From Camelus bactrianus (lineage: Eukaryota > Chordata > Mammalia > Artiodactyla > Camelidae): 64,000 nt of DNA. Numbering within the stretch: position 1 is the stretch's first letter; each line of letters begins with the position of its first letter. The notes beneath the pieces are model-generated. The model had not been told where the DNA came from, did not search any database, and saw nothing but the letters and a program-made list of their open reading frames with translations. The stretch is from positions 120,373,912-120,437,911 of the forward strand of contig NC_133541.1 of NCBI RefSeq assembly GCF_048773025.1, written 5' to 3'. The position numbers and the translations under genes were made by a program. Shown here one piece after another: positions 1 to 14,654 of the stretch.

Positions 1-3000
1 CCAACACGGTTTTACAGTGCAAAATGCAGGAAATTCAAACCGGCACTAGGAAACAGACTGAGAAACCAGAGAAAAAGTTTCTCCTGCAACCCGTTCCTTT
101 TGTGCTAGATGAACGAACGTCTCTCCACATGCTCAGTTCTGAGAGATAAGTGTGTGTGAAAGCCGTACATCATTAACTTGTTGGGAACACAAAGTTTCTT
201 TTCAGAAGGAAACTCCACTCCATACATATATATGGGGAGGTACTAGCTTCAAATCGGTTTTACAGTGCAAACTGCAGGAACTTCAAACCGGCACTAGGAA
301 AAAGACTGAGAAACCAGAGTAAAAGTTTCTTCTGCAACCCGTTCCCTTAATGCTAGAGGAACGAAAGTCTCTCCACATGCTCAGTTCTGAGAGATAAGTG
401 TTTGTGAAAGCCGTCCTTCACCTAGCTTGTTGGGAACACAAAGTTTCTTTTCACTTGCAAACTCCACTCCATATATATATATGGGGAGGTACTAGCTCCA
501 ACTCGGTTTTACAGAGAAAACTGCAGGAACTTCAAACCGGCACTAGGAAACAGACTGAGAAACCAGAGTAAAAATTTCTCCTGCATCCCGTTCCCTTTGT
601 GCTAGATGAACGAACGTCTCTCCATATGCTCAGTTCTGAGAGATAAGTGGGTGTGAAAGCCGTCCTTCACCTAGATTGTTGGGAACACAAAGTTTCTTTT
701 CATTTGTAAATTCCACTCCATAAATATATATGGGGAGGTAGTAACTCCAACACGGTTTTACAGTGAAAACTGCAGGAACTTCAAACCGGCACTAGGAAAC
801 ATACTGAGAAACCAGAGTAAAAGTTTCTCTTGCAAAACATTCCCTTTGTGTAAGATGAACGAACGTCTCTCCACATGCTCAGTTCTGAGAGATAAGTGTG
901 TGTGAAAGCCGTCCTTCACCTAGCTTGTTGGGAACACAAAGTTTCTTTTCACTTGCAAACTCCACTCCATACATATATATGGGGAAGTATAAGCTCCAAC
1001 AGTGTTTTACAGTGAAAATTGCAGGAACTTCATACCAGAACTAGGAAACAGACAGAGAAAACAGAGTAAAAGTTTCTCCTGCAACCCGTTCAAATTGTGC
1101 TAGATGAACGAACGTCTCTCCAAATGCTCAGTTCTGAGAGATAAGTGGGTGTGAAAGCCGTACTTCAACTAGCTTGTTGGGAACACAAAGTTCCTTTTCA
1201 CTTGCAAACTCCACTCCATACATATATATGGGTAGGTACTAGCTCCAAATCGGTTTTACAGTGAAAATTGCAGGAATTTAAAACCGGCACTAGGAAACAG
1301 ACTGAAAACCAGAGTAAAAGTATCTCCTGCAACCCGTTCCATTTGTGATAGATGAACGAACGTCTCTCCACATACTAAGTTCTAAGAGATAATTGTTTGT
1401 GAAAGCCGTACTTCACCTAGCTGTTGGGAACACAAAGTTATTTTTAAGTTGCAAACTCCACTCCATACATATATATGGGGAGGTACTAGCTCCAACTCTG
1501 TTTTACTGTGAAAACTGCAGGAAATTAAACCCGGCAAGAGGAAACAGACTCAGAAACCAGAGTAAAAGTTTCTCCTGCAACCCGTTCCCTTTGTGCTAGA
1601 TGAACGAAAGTCTCTCCACATGCTCAGTTCTGAGAGATAAGTGCGTGTGAAAAGCGTCCTTCACCAAGCTTGTTAGGAACACAAAGTTTATTTTATTTGC
1701 AAACTCCACTCCATACATATATATGGGGAGGTACTAGCTCCTACTCGGTTTACAGTTCAAACTGCAGGAAATTCAAACCGGCACTAGGAAACAGACTGAG
1801 AAACCAGAGTAAAAGTTTTTCCTGCAACCCGTTCCCTTTGTGCTAGATGAACAAAGGTCTCTCCACATGTTCAGTTCGGAGAGATAAGTGGGTGTGAAAG
1901 CCATCCTTCACCTAGCTTGTTGGGAACACAAAGTTTCTTTTAAGTTGCAAACTCCACTCCATACATATATATGGGGAAGTATAAGCTCCAACTGTGTTTT
2001 ACAGTGAAAATTGCAGGAAATTCAAACCGGCACTAGGAAACAGACAGAGAAACCAGAGTAAAATTTTCTCCTGCAAACCGTTCCCTTTGTGCTAGATGAA
2101 AGAACGTCTATCCACATGCTGAGTTCTGAGAGTTAAGTGTGTGTGAAAGCCGTCCTTCACATAGCTTGTTGGGAACACAAAGTTTCTTTTCAGTTGCAAA
2201 CTCCACTCCATACATATATATGGGGAGGTACTAGTTCCAACACGGTTTTACAGTGCAAACTGCAGGAAATTCAAACCGTCACTAGGAAACAGACTGAGAA
2301 ACCAGAGTAAAAGTTTCTCCTGCAACCCGTTCCCTTTGTGCTAGATGAACGAACGTCTCTACACATGCTCAGTTCTGAGAGATAAGTGTGTGTGAAAGCC
2401 GTGCTTCACCTAGCTTGTTGGGAACACAAAGTTTATTTTCACTTGCAAACTCCACTCCATACTTATATAAAGGGATGTACTAGCTCCAACTCGGTTTTAC
2501 AGTGAAAAGTGCAGGAACATCAACCCGGCACTAGGAAACAGACTGAGAAACCAGAGAAAAAATTTCTCCTGCAACCCGTTTCCTTTGTGCTAGATGAACG
2601 AACGTCTCTCCACATGCTCAGTTCTGAGAGATAAGTGTGTGTGAATGCCGTACATCATTTAGCTTGTTGGGAACACAAAGTTTCTTTTCAGAAGCAAACT
2701 CCACTCCATACATATATATGGGGAGGTATTAGCTCCAAATGGGTTTTACAGGGCAAACTGCAGGAAATTCAAACCGGCACTAGGAAACAGACTGAGAAAC
2801 CAGAGTAAAAGTTTCTCCTGCAACCCGTTCCCTTTTTGCTAGATGAACGAACGTCTCTACACATGCTCAGTTCTGAGAGATAAGTGTGTGTGAAAGCCGT
2901 CCTTCACCTAGCTTGTTGGGAACACAAAGTTTCTTTCACTTGCAAACTCCACTCCATACATATATATGGGAAGGTACTAGCTCCAACTCAGTTTTACAGT

Positions 3001-6000
3001 GAAAATTGCAGGAACTTCAAACCGGCACTAGGAAACAGACTGAGAAACCAGAGTAAAATTTTTTCCTGCAACCCGTTCCCTTTGTGCTAGATGAACGAAC
3101 GTCTCTCCACATGCTCAGTTCTGAGAAATTAGTGTGTGTGAAAGCCGTCCTTCACCTAGATTTTTGGGAACACAAAGTTTATTTTCACTTGCAATCTCCT
3201 CTCCTTACAAATATATAGGGAGGTTCTAGCTCCAGCTCGGTTTTACAGTGAAAAGTGCAGGAACATCAAACCGGCACTAGGAAACAGACTGAGAAACCAG
3301 AGAAAAAGTTTCTCCTGCTACCCGTTCCCTTTGTGCTAGATGAACGAACGTCTCTCCAAATGCTCAGTTCTGAGAGATAAGTGTATGTGAAAGCCGTTCT
3401 TCACCTAGCTTGTTGGGAACACAAAGTATCTTTTCAGTTGCAAACACCACTCCCTACATATATATGGGGAGGTATGAGCTCCAAATCGATTTTAAATTGA
3501 AACCTGCAGGAAATTCAAACCGGCACTAGGAAACAGACTGACAAACCAGAGTAAAAGTTTCCCCTGCAACCCGATCCCTTTGTGATAGAGGAACGAACGA
3601 CTCTCCACATTCTCAGTTCTGAGAGATAAGTGTGTGTGAAAGCCGTTCTTCACCTATCGTGTTGGGAACACAAAGTTTCTTTTCACTTACAAACTCCATT
3701 GCTTAAATATATATGGGTAGGTACTAGCTCCAACTCGGTTTTACAGTGCAAACTGCAGGAACTTCAAACCGGCACTAGGAAACAAACTGAGAAACCAGAG
3801 TAAAAGTTTCTCCTGCAAACCATTCACTTTGTGCTAGATGAACGAACGTCTCTCCACATGCTCAGTTCTGAGAGATAAGTGTGTGTGAAAGCCGTCCTTC
3901 ACCTAGCTTGTTGGGAACACAATGTTTCTTTCCAGTAGCAAACTGCACTCCATACAAATATATGGGGTGGTACGAGCTTCAACTCGATTTTACAGTGAAA
4001 ACTGCAGGAACTTCAAACCGGCACTAGGAAACAGACTGAGAAACCAGAGTAAAATTTCTCATGCAACCCGATCCCTTTTTGCTACATGAATGAACGTCTC
4101 TCCACATGCTCAGTTCTGAGTGATAAGTGGGTGTGTAAGCCGTCCTTCACCTAGCTTGTTGGGAACACAAATTTCCTTTTCACTTGCAAACTCCACTCCA
4201 TACATAATTATGGGTAGGTACGAGCTCCAACTCGGTTTTACAGTGAAAACTGCAGGAACTTCAAACCGGCACTAGGAAACAGACTGAGAAACCAGAGTAA
4301 ATGTTTCTCCTGCAACCCGTTCCGTTTGTGCTAGATGAACGAACGTCTCTCCACATGCTCATTTCTGAGGGATAAGTGGGTGTGAAAGCCGTTTTTCACC
4401 TAGCTTGTTGGGAACACAAAGTTTCTTTTCACTTGCAATCTCCACTCCATACATATATATGGGTAGGTATGAGCTCCAACTCGGTTTTACAGTGAAAACT
4501 GCAGGAACTTCCAACCGGCACTAGGAAACCGACTGAGAAACCAGTGTAAAAGTTTCTCCTGCAACCCGTTCCATTTGTGCTAGAGGAACGAAAGTCTCTC
4601 CACATGCTCAGTTCTGAGAGATAATTGTGTGTGAAAGCCTCCTTCAACTAGCTTGTTGGGAAAACAAAGTTTCTTGTCAGTAGCAAACTCCATTCCATAT
4701 ATATATATGGGGTGGTACGAGCTTCAACTCGATTTTACAGTGAAAATTGCAGGAACTTCAAAACGGCACTAGGAAACAGACTGAGAAACCAGAGTAAAAG
4801 TTTCTCCTGCAACCCGTTCCCTTTGTGCTAGATGAACGAACGTCTCTCCACATGCTCAGTTCTGAGAGATAAGTGTGTGTGAAAGCCGTCCTTCACCTAG
4901 CTTGTTGGGAACACAAAGTTTGTTTTCAGTTGCAAACTCCACTTCATACATATTTATGGGTAGGTACGAGCTCCAAATCGGTTTTACAGTGAAAACTGCA
5001 AGAACTTCAAACCGGCACTAGGAAACAGACTGAGAAACCAGAGTAAAATTTTCTCCTGCAACCCGATCCCTTTTTGCTAGATGAACGAACGTCTCTCCAC
5101 ATGCTCAGTTCTGAGTGATAACTGGGTGTGTAAGCCTTCCTTCAACTAGCTTGTTGGGAACACAAATTTCCTTTTAACTTGCAAACTCCTCTGCATACAT
5201 ATATATGGGTAGGTACGAGCTCCAACTCGATTTTACAGTGAAAACTGCAGGAACTTCAAACAGGCACTAGGAAACAGACAGAGAAACCAGAGTTAAAGTT
5301 TCTCCTGCAACCCGTTCCATTTTTGCTAGATGAACGAACGTCTCTCCACATGCTCAGTTCTGAGAGATAAGTGTGTGTGAAAGCCGCCCTTCACCTAGCT
5401 TGTTGGGAACACAATGTTTCTTTCCAGTTGCAAACTCCACTCCAAACATATATATGGGGAGGTACTAGCTCCAACTCGGTTTTACAGTGAAAACTGCAGG
5501 AAATTCAAACCGGCACCAGGAACAAGACTGAGAAACCAGAGTAAAAGTTTCTCCTGCAACCCTTTCTCTATGTGCTAGATGAACGAAAGTCTCTCCACAT
5601 GCTCAGTTCTGAGAGATAAGTGTGTGTGAAAGCCGTCCTTCACCTAGCTTGTTGGGAACACAAAGTTTCTTTTCAGTTGCAAACACCACTCCATACATAT
5701 ATATGGGGAGGTTCTAACTCCCACTCGGTTTTACAGTGAAATCTGCAGGAACTTCAAACCAGCACTAGGAAACAGACTGAGAAACCAGAGTAAAAGTTTC
5801 TCCTGCAACATGTTCCTTTTGTGCTAGATGAACGAACGTCTCTCCACATGCTCAGTTCTGAGAGATAAGTGTGTGTGAAAGCCGTCCTTCACCTAGCTTG
5901 TTGGGAACACAAAGTTTCTTTTCAGTTGCAAACTCCACTTCATACATATATATGGGGAGGTACAAGCTCCAACTTGGTTTTACAGTGAAAACTGCAGGAA

Positions 6001-6950
6001 CTGGAAACGGGCGCAAGGAAACGGACTGAGAAACCAGAGTAAAAGTTTCTCCTGCAAACCGTTCCCTTTGTTCAAAGGAACGAATGTCTCTCCACATGCT
6101 CACTTCTGAGAGAAAAGTGTGTGTGAAAGCCGTCCTTCACCTAGCTTTTGGGAACACAAATTATCTTTTCAGTTGCAAACTCCACTCCATACATATATAT
6201 GGGGCGGTACGAGCTCTAACTCGGTTTTACAGTGAAAAATGCAGGAACATCAAACCGGCACTAGGAACAAGACTGAGAAACCAGAGTAAAAGTTTCTCCT
6301 GCAACCCGTTCCCTTTGTGCTAGAGGAACGAACGACTCTCCACATTCTAAGTTCTGAGAGATAAGTGTGTGTGAAAGCCGTACTTCAACTAGCTTGTTGG
6401 GAACACAAAGTTTCTTTCCACTTGCAAACTCCATTCCATACATATATATGGGTAGGTACGAGTTCCAACTCGGTTTTACCGTGAAAACTGCAGGAACTTC
6501 AAACCGGCACTAGGAAACAATCTGAGAAACCAGAGTAAAATTTCTCCTGCAACACGTTCCCTTTGTGCTAGAGGAATGAACGTCTCTCCACATGCTCAGT
6601 TCTGAGAGATAAGTGTGTTTGAAAGCCGTCCTTCACCTAGCTTGTTGGGAACACAAAGTTTCTTTTCACTTGCAAACTCCACTCCATACATATATATGGG
6701 TAGGTACGAGCTCCAACTCGGTTTTACAGTGAACACTGCAGGATCTTCAAACATGCACTGTGAAACACACTGAGAAACCAGAGTAAAGTTTCTCCTGCAA
6801 CCCGTTCCTTTGTCTAGACGAACGAACGTCTCTCCACATGCTCAGTTCAGAGAGATAAGTGTGTGTGAAAGCCGACCTTCACCTAGCTTGTTGGGAACAC
6901 AAAGTTTCTTTTCACTTGCAAACTCCACTCCATACATATATATGGGGAGG
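1..6950 (+). repeat. Diverged satellite units without long duplications
   Basis: About 28 units lie here. They carry many private substitutions, such as altered TA cores near 2465 and 3210 and a changed landmark near 3590, and I found no long, near-identical repeat between them. Up to about 3.6 kb the common form after the TA core is GGGGAGGTACTAGCTCC. From about 3.7 kb onward, forms with GGGTAGGTACGAGCTCC and GGGGTGGTACGAGCTTC become frequent, as in the next block. The block looks older or less recently homogenised than the rest. Confidence 0.7.
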
Positions 6951-9900
6951 TACAAGCTCCAACTCGGTTTACAGTGAAAACTGCAGGAACTTCAAACCTG
7001 CACTAGAAAACCGACTGAGAAACCAGTGTAAAAGTTTCTCCTACAACCCGTTCCATTTGTGCTAGAGGAACGAACGTCTCTCCACATGCTCAGTTCTGAG
7101 AGATAATTGTGTGTGAAAGCCATCCTTCAACTAGCTTGTTGGGAAAACAAAGTTTCTTTTCAGTAGCAAACTCCACTCCATACATATATAAGGGGTGGTA
7201 CGAGCTTCAACTCGATTTTACAGTGAAAACTGCAGGAACTTCAAACCGGCACTAGGAAACAGACTGAGAAACCAGAGTAAAAGTTTTCCCTGCAACCCGT
7301 TCCCTTTGTGCTAGAGGAACGAACGACTCTCCACATTCTCAGTTCTGAGAGATAAGTGTGTGTGAAAGCCGTCCTTCACCTAGCTTGTTGGGAACACAAA
7401 GTTTCTTTCCACTTGCAAACTCAATTCCATACATATATATGGGTAGGTACGAGCTCCAACTCGCTTTTACAGTGAAAACTGCAGGAACTTCAAACCGGCA
7501 CTAGGAAACAAACAGAGAAACCAGAGTAAAGTTTCTCCTGCAACACGTTCCCTTTGTGCTAGAGGAACGAACGTCTCTCCACATGCTCAGTTCTGAGAGA
7601 TAATTGTGTGTGAAAGCCGTCCTTCAACTAGCTTGTTGGGAACACAAAGTTTCTTTTCAGTAGCAAACTCCACTCCATATATATATATGGGGTGGTACGA
7701 GCTTCAACTCGATTTTACAGTGAAAACTGCAGGAATTTCAAACCGGCACTAGGAAACAGACTGAGAAACCAGAGTAAAAGTTTCTCCTGCAAACCGATCC
7801 ATTTTTGCTAGATGAACGAACGTCTCTCCAAATGCTCAGTTCTGAGAGATAAGAGTGTTGAAAGCAGTCCTTGCCTAGCTTTTTGGGAACACAAAGTTTC
7901 TTTTCAGATGCAAACTCCACTCCATACATATATATGGGGAGGTACAAGCTCCAACTCGGCTTTACAGTGAAAACTGCAGGAACTTCAATCTGGCGCTAGG
8001 AAACAGACTGAGAAACCAGAGTAAAAGTTTCTCTTGCAACACGTTCCCTATGTGCTAGATGAACGAAAGTCTCTCCACATGCTCAGTTCTGAGAGATAAT
8101 TGTGTGTGAAAGCCGTCCTTCACCTAGCTTGTTGGGAACACAAAGTTTCTTTTCAGTTGCAAACACCACTCCATACATATATATGGGGAGGTACTAACTC
8201 CCACTCGGTTTTACAGTGAAAACTGCAGGAACTTCAAACCAGCACTAGGAAACAGACTGAGAAACCAGAGTAAAAGTTTCTCCTGCAACCTGTTCCTTTT
8301 GTGCTAGATGAATGAACGTCTCTCCACATGCTCAGTTCTGAGAGATAAGTGTGTGGGAAAGCCGTCCTTCACCTAGATTGTTGGGAACACATAGTTTCTT
8401 TTCAGTTGCAAACTCCACTTCATACATATATATGGGGAGGTACAAGCTCCAACTTGGTTTTACAGTGAAAACTGCAGGAACTGCAAACGGGCGCTAGGAA
8501 ACAGACTGAGAAACCAGAGTAAAAGTTTCTCCTGCAAACCGTTCCCTTTGTTCTAGAGGAACGAACGTCTCTCCACATGCTCACTTCTGAGAGATAAGTG
8601 TGTGTGAAAGCCGTCCTTCACCTAGCTTGTTGGGAACACAAAGTTTCTTTCCACTTGCAAACTCCATTCCATACATATATATGGGTAGGTACGAGCTCCA
8701 ACTCGGTTTTACAGTGAAAACTGCAGGAACTTCAAACCGGCACTAAGAACAAGACTGAGAAACCAGAGTAAAAGTTTCTCCTGCATCCCGTTCCCTTTGT
8801 GCTAGAGGAACAAACGACTCTCCACTTTCTCAGTTCTGAGAGATAAGTGTGTGTGAAAGCCGTCCTTCACCTAGCTTGTTGGGAACACAAAGTTTCTTTC
8901 CACTTGCAAACTCCATTCCATACATATATATGGGTAGGTACGAGCTCCAACTCGGTTTTACAGTGAAAACTGCAGGAACTTCAAACCGGCACTAGGAAAC
9001 AAACAGAGAAACCAGAGTAAAATTTCTCCTGCAACACGTTCCCTTTGTGCTACAGGAACGAACGTCTCTCCACATGCTCAGGTCTGAGAGATAATTGTGT
9101 GTGAAAGCCGTCCTTCAACTAGCTTGTTGGGAACACAAAGTTTCTTTTCAGTTGCAAACTCCACTCCATATATATATATGGGGAGGTACAAGCTCCAACT
9201 CGGCTTTACAGTGAAAACTGCAGGAACTTAAATCGGCCGCTAGGAAACAGACTGAGAAACCAGAGTAAAAGTTTCTCCGGAAACCCGTTCCCTTTTTGCT
9301 AGATGATCGAACGTCTCTCCACATGCTCAGTTCTGAGAGATATGTGTGTGTGAAAGCCGTCCTTCACATAGCTTGTTGGGAACACAAAGTTTCTTTTCAG
9401 TTGCAAACCCCACTCCATAGTTATATATGGGGAGGTAGTAGCTCCAACTCGGTTTTACATTGAAAACTACAGGAACTTCAAACCGGCACTAGGAAACAGA
9501 CTTAGAAACCAGAGTAAATATTTCAACAGCAACCCGTTCCTTTTGTGCTAGAAGTACGAACGTCTCTCCACATGCTCAGTTCTGAGAGATAAGTGTGTTT
9601 GAAAGCCGTCCTTCACCTAGCTTGTTTGGAACACAAAGTTTCTTTTCACTTGCAAACTCCACTCCATACATATATATGGGTAGGTACGAGCACCAACTTG
9701 GTTTTACAGTGAAAACTGCAGGATCTTCAAACATGCACCTGGAAACATACTGAGAAACCAGAGTAAAAGTTTCTCCTGCAACCCGTTCCATTTGTGCTAG
9801 AGGAACGAAAGTCTCTCCACATGCTCAGTTCTGAGGGATAATTGTGTGTGAAAGCCGTCCTTCAACTAGCATGTTGGGAAAACAAAGTTTCTTTTCACTT

Positions 9901-12900
9901 GCAAACTCCACTCCATACATATATATGGGGAGGTACTAGCTCCAACTCGGTTTACAGAGAAAACTGCAGGAACTTCAAACCGGCACTAAGAAACCGACTG
10001 AGAAACCAGTGTAAAAGTTTCTCCTGCAACCCGTACCATTTGTGCTAGAGGAACGAACGTCTCTCCACATGCTCAGTTCTGAGGGATAATTGTGTGTGAA
10101 AGCCTTCCTTCAACTAGCATGTTGGGAAAACAAAGTTTCTTTTCAGTATCAAACTCCACTCCATACATATATATGGGGTGGTACGAGCTTTAACTCGATT
10201 TTACAGTGAAAACTGCAGGAATTTCAAACCGGCACTAGGAAACAGACTGAGAAACCAGAGTAAAAGTTTCTCCTGCAAACCGATCCCTTTTTGCTAGATG
10301 AACGAACGTCTCTCCAAATGCTCAGTTCTGAGAGATATGTGTGTGTGAAAGACGTCCTTCACCTAGCTTGTTGGGAACACAAAGTTTCTTTCCAGTTGCA
10401 AACTCCACTCCATACATATATATGGGGAGGTACTAACTCCCACTCGGTTTTACAGTGAAAACTGCAGGAACTTCAAACCAGCACTAGGAAACAGACTGAG
10501 AAACCAGAGTAAAAGTTTCTCCTGCAACTTGTTCCTATTGTGCTAGATGAACGAACGTCTCTCCACATGCTCAGTTCTGAGAGATAAGTGTGTGTGAAAG
10601 CCGTCCTTCACCTTGCTTGCTGGGAACACAAAGTTTCTTTTCAGTTGCAAACTCCACTCCATACATATATATTGGGAGGTACAAGCTCCAACTTTTTTTT
10701 ACAGTGAAAACTGCAGGAACTGCAAACGGGCGCTAGGAAACAGACTGAGAAACCAGAGTAAAAGTTTCTCCTGCTAACCGTTCCATTTGTGCTAGAGGAA
10801 CGAACGTCCCTCCACATGCTCATTTGTGAGAGATAATTGTGTGTGAAAGCCGTCCTACACCTAGCCATTTGGGAACACAAAGTATCTTTTCAGTTGCAAA
10901 CTCCACTCCATACATATATATGGGGAGGTACGAGCTCCAAATCGGTTTTACATTGAAAATTGCAGGAACTTCAAACCGACACTAGGAAACAGACTGAGAA
11001 ACCAGAGTAAAAGTTTTCCCTGCAACCCGTTCCCTTTGTGCTAGAGGAACGAACGACTCTCCACATTCTCAGTTCTGAGAGATAAGTGTGTGTGAAAGTC
11101 GTCCTTCACCTAGCTTGTTGGGAACACAAAGTTTCTTTCCACTTGCAAACTCCATTCCATACATATATATGGGTAGGTACGAGCTCCAACTCGGTTTTAC
11201 AGTGAAAACTGCAGGAACTTCAAACCGGCACTAGGAAACAAACAGAGAAACCTGAGTAAATTTTCTCCTGCAACACGTTCCCTTTGTGCTAGAGGAACGA
11301 ACGTCTCTCCACATGCTCAGTTCTGAGATATAATTGTGTGTGAAATCCGTCCTTCAACTAGCTTATTGGGAACACAAAGTTTCTTTTCAGTTGCAAACTC
11401 CACTCCATACATATATATGGGGAGGTACAAGCTCCAACTTGCTTTTACAGTGAAAACTGCAGGAACTGCAAACGGGCGCTAGGAAACAGACTGAGAAACC
11501 AGAGTAAAAGTTTCTCCTGCAAACCGTTCCCTTTGTTCTAGAGGAACGAACGTCTCTCCACATGCTCACTTCTGAGAGATAAGTGTGTGTGAAAGCCGTC
11601 CTTCACCTAGCTTTTTGGGAACACAAAGTATCTTTTCAGTTGCAAACTCCACTCCATACATATATATGGGGAGGTACGAGCTCTAACTCGGTTTTACAGT
11701 GAAAACTGCAGGAACTACAAACCGGCACTAGGAACAAGACTGAGAAACCAGAGTAAAAGTTTCTCCTGCAACCCGTTCCCTTTGTGCTAGAGGAAAGAAC
11801 GACTGTCCACATTCTCAGTTCTGAGAGATAAGTGTGTGTGAAAGCCGTCCTTCACCTAGCTTGTTGGGAACACAAAGTTTCTTTCCACTTGCAAACTCCA
11901 TTCCATACATATATATGGGTAGGTACGAGCTCCAACTCGGTTTTACAGTGAAAACTGCAGGATCTTCAAACATGCACCTGGAAACATACTGAGAAACCAG
12001 AGTAAAAGTTTCTCCTGCAACCCGTTCCTTTGTCTAGACGAACGAACGTCTCTCCACATGCTCAGTTCTGATAGATAAGTGTGTGTGAAAGCCGTCCTTC
12101 ACCTAGCTTGTTGGGAACACAAAGTTTCTTTTCACTTGCAAACTCCACTCCATACATATATATGGGGAGGTACTAGCTCCAACTCGGTTTACAGAGAAAA
12201 CTGCAGGAACTTCAAACCGGCACTAAGAAACCGACTGAGAAACCAGTGTAAAAGTTTCTCCTGCAACCCGTTCCATTTGTGCTAGAGGAACGAACGTCTC
12301 TCCACATGCTAAGTTCTGAGGGTTAATTGTGTGTGAAAGCCGTCCTTCAACTAGCTTGTTGGGAAAACAAAGTTTCTTTTCAGTAGCAAACTCCACTCCA
12401 TACATATATATGGGTTGGTACGAGCTTCAACTCGATTTTACAGTGAAAACTGCAGGAACTTCAAACCGGCACTAGGAAACAGACTGAGAAACCAGAGTAA
12501 ATATTTCAACAGCAACCCGTTCCTTTTGTGCTAGAAGAACGAACGTCTCTCCACATGCTCAGTTCTGAGAGATAAGTGTGTTTGAAAGCCGTACTTCACC
12601 TAGCTTGTTGGGAACACAAAGTTTCTTTTCACTTGCAAACTCCACTCCATACATACATATGGGTAGGTACGAGCTCCAACTCGGTTTTACAGTGAAAACT
12701 GCAGGATCTTCAAACATGCACTAGGAAACATACTGAGAAACCAGAGTAAAAGTTTCTCCTGCAACCCGTTCCTTTGTCTATACGAACGAACGTCTCTCCA
12801 CATGCTCAGTTCTGAGAGATAAGTGTGTGTGAAAGCCGTCCTTCACCTAGCTTGTTGGGAACACAAAGTTTCTTTTCACTTGCAAACTCCACTCCATACA

Positions 12901-14654
12901 TATATATGGGGAGGTAATAGCTCCAACTCGGTTTACAGTGAAAACTGCAGGAACTTCAAACCGGCACTAAGAAACCGACTGAGAAACCAGTGTAAAAGTT
13001 TCTCCTGCAACCCGTTCCATTTGTGCTAGAGGAACGAACGTCTCTCCACATGCTCAGTTCTGAGAGATAATTGTGTGTGAAAGCCGACCTTCAACTAGCT
13101 TGTTGGGAAAACAAAGTTTCTTTTCAGTAGCAAACTCCACTCCATACATATATATGGGGTGGTACGAGCTTCAACTCGATTTTATAGTGAAAACTGCAGG
13201 AACTTCAAACCGGCACTAGGAAACAGACTGAGAAACCAGAGTAAAAGTTTCTCCTGCAACTCGATCCCTTTTTGCTAGATGAACGAACGTCTCTCCACAT
13301 GCTCAGTTCTGAGTGATAAGTGGGTTTGTAAGCCGTTCTTCAACTAGCTTGTTGGGAACACAAATTTCCTTTTCACTTGCAAACTCCACTCCATACATAT
13401 ATATGGGTAGGTACGAGCTCCAACTCGGTTTTACAGTGAATATTGCAGGAACTTCAAACCGGCACTAGGAAACAGACAGAGAAACCAGAGTAAAAGTTTC
13501 TACTGCAACCCGTTCCATTTTTGCTAGATGAACGAACGTCTCTCCACATGCTCAGTTCTGAGAGATATGTGTGTGTGAAAGCCGTCCTTCACCTTGCTTG
13601 CTGGGAACACAAAGTTTCTTTTCAGTTGCAAACTCCACTCCATACATATATATTGGGAGGTACAAGGTCCAAATTGTTTTACAGTGAAAACTGCAGGAAC
13701 TGCAAACGGGCGCTAGGAAACAGACTGAGAAACCAGAGTAAAAGTTTCTCCTGCAAACCGTTCCCTTTGTGCTAGAGGAACGAACGTCCCTCCACATGCT
13801 CATTTGTGAGAGATAATTGTGTGTGAAAGCCGTCCTACACCTAGCCATTTGGGAACACAAAGTATCTTTTCAGTTGCAAACTCCACTCCATATATATATA
13901 TGGGGAGGTACGAGCTCCAAATCGGTTTTACATTGAAAATTGCAGGAACTTTAAACCGACACTAGGAAACAGACTGAGAAACCAGAGTAAAAGTTTTCCC
14001 TGCAACCCGTTCCCTTTGTGCTAGAGGAACGAACGACTCTCCACATTCTCAGTTCTGAGAGATAAGTGTGTGTGAAAGTCGTCCTTCACCTAGCTTGTTG
14101 GGAACACAAAGTTTCTTTCCACTTGCAAACTCCATTCCATACATATATATGGGTAGGTACGAGCTCCAACTCGGTTTTACAGTGAAAACTGCAGGAACTT
14201 CAAACCGGCACTAGGAAACAAACAGAGAAACCAGAGTAAATTTTCTCCTGCAACACGTTCCCTTTGTGCTAGAGGAACGAACGTCTCTCCACATGATCAG
14301 GTCTGAGATATAATTGTGTGTGAAAGCCGTCCTTCAACTAGCTTATTGGGAACACATAGTTTCTTTTCAGTTGCAAACTCCACTTCATACATATATATGG
14401 TGAGGTACGAGCTCTAACTCGGTTTTACAGTGAAAACTGCAGGAACTTCAAACCGGCACTAGGAACAGGACTGAGAAACCAGAGTAAAAGTTTCTTCTGC
14501 AACCCGTTCCCTTTGTGCTAGAGGAAAGAACGACTCTCCACATTCTCAGTTCTGAGAGATAAGTGTGTGTGAAAGCCGTCCTTCACCTAGCTTGTTGGGA
14601 ACACAAAGTTTCTTTCCACTTGCAAACTCCATTCCATACATATATATGGGTAGG
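6951..14654 (+). repeat. Higher-order repeat A, copy 1 (7704 bp, 31 units)
   Basis: Sequence from about 6951 recurs 7704 bp downstream with the same subtype order. Shared rare marks include the TTTCAACAGCAACCCG stretch near 9525 and 12510, the changed core CCATAGTTATATATGG near 9415, and the AACTTTTTTTTACAG run near 10690. Left of 6951 the correspondence fades, with ATGGGGAGG here against ATGGGTAGG at the second copy. Relative to copy 2 it lacks one 249 bp unit after 14400. Differences from copy 2 are scattered single bases, about twenty noticed by eye. Confidence 0.88.

Noticed and set aside
10690-10700. T8 run as a terminator or poly-A trace of a retrotransposon
   Set aside because: The run is a local expansion in a standard unit (AACTCGGTTTTACAG to AACTTTTTTTTACAG) and is copied at 18395, 26350 and 29580 with the blocks. 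There is no target-site duplication or inserted sequence.
12079-12285. Recurrent 60-68-codon open frames on the plus strand, one per unit, ending at the TAG in GTGCTAG
   Set aside because: Many begin at GTG or TTG rather than ATG. The reading frame shifts between subtypes through the 1 bp difference GGTTTTACAG/GGTTTACAG, and most units do not keep the frame. The recurrence follows from the repeat.
13552-13860. 102-codon open frame on the minus strand (and its twin at 21256-21564)
   Set aside because: It lies wholly in satellite units and spans more than one unit only because no stop falls in that frame there. It recurs only because the block was duplicated. Neighbouring units break the frame by small indels, and there is no sign of coding constraint.
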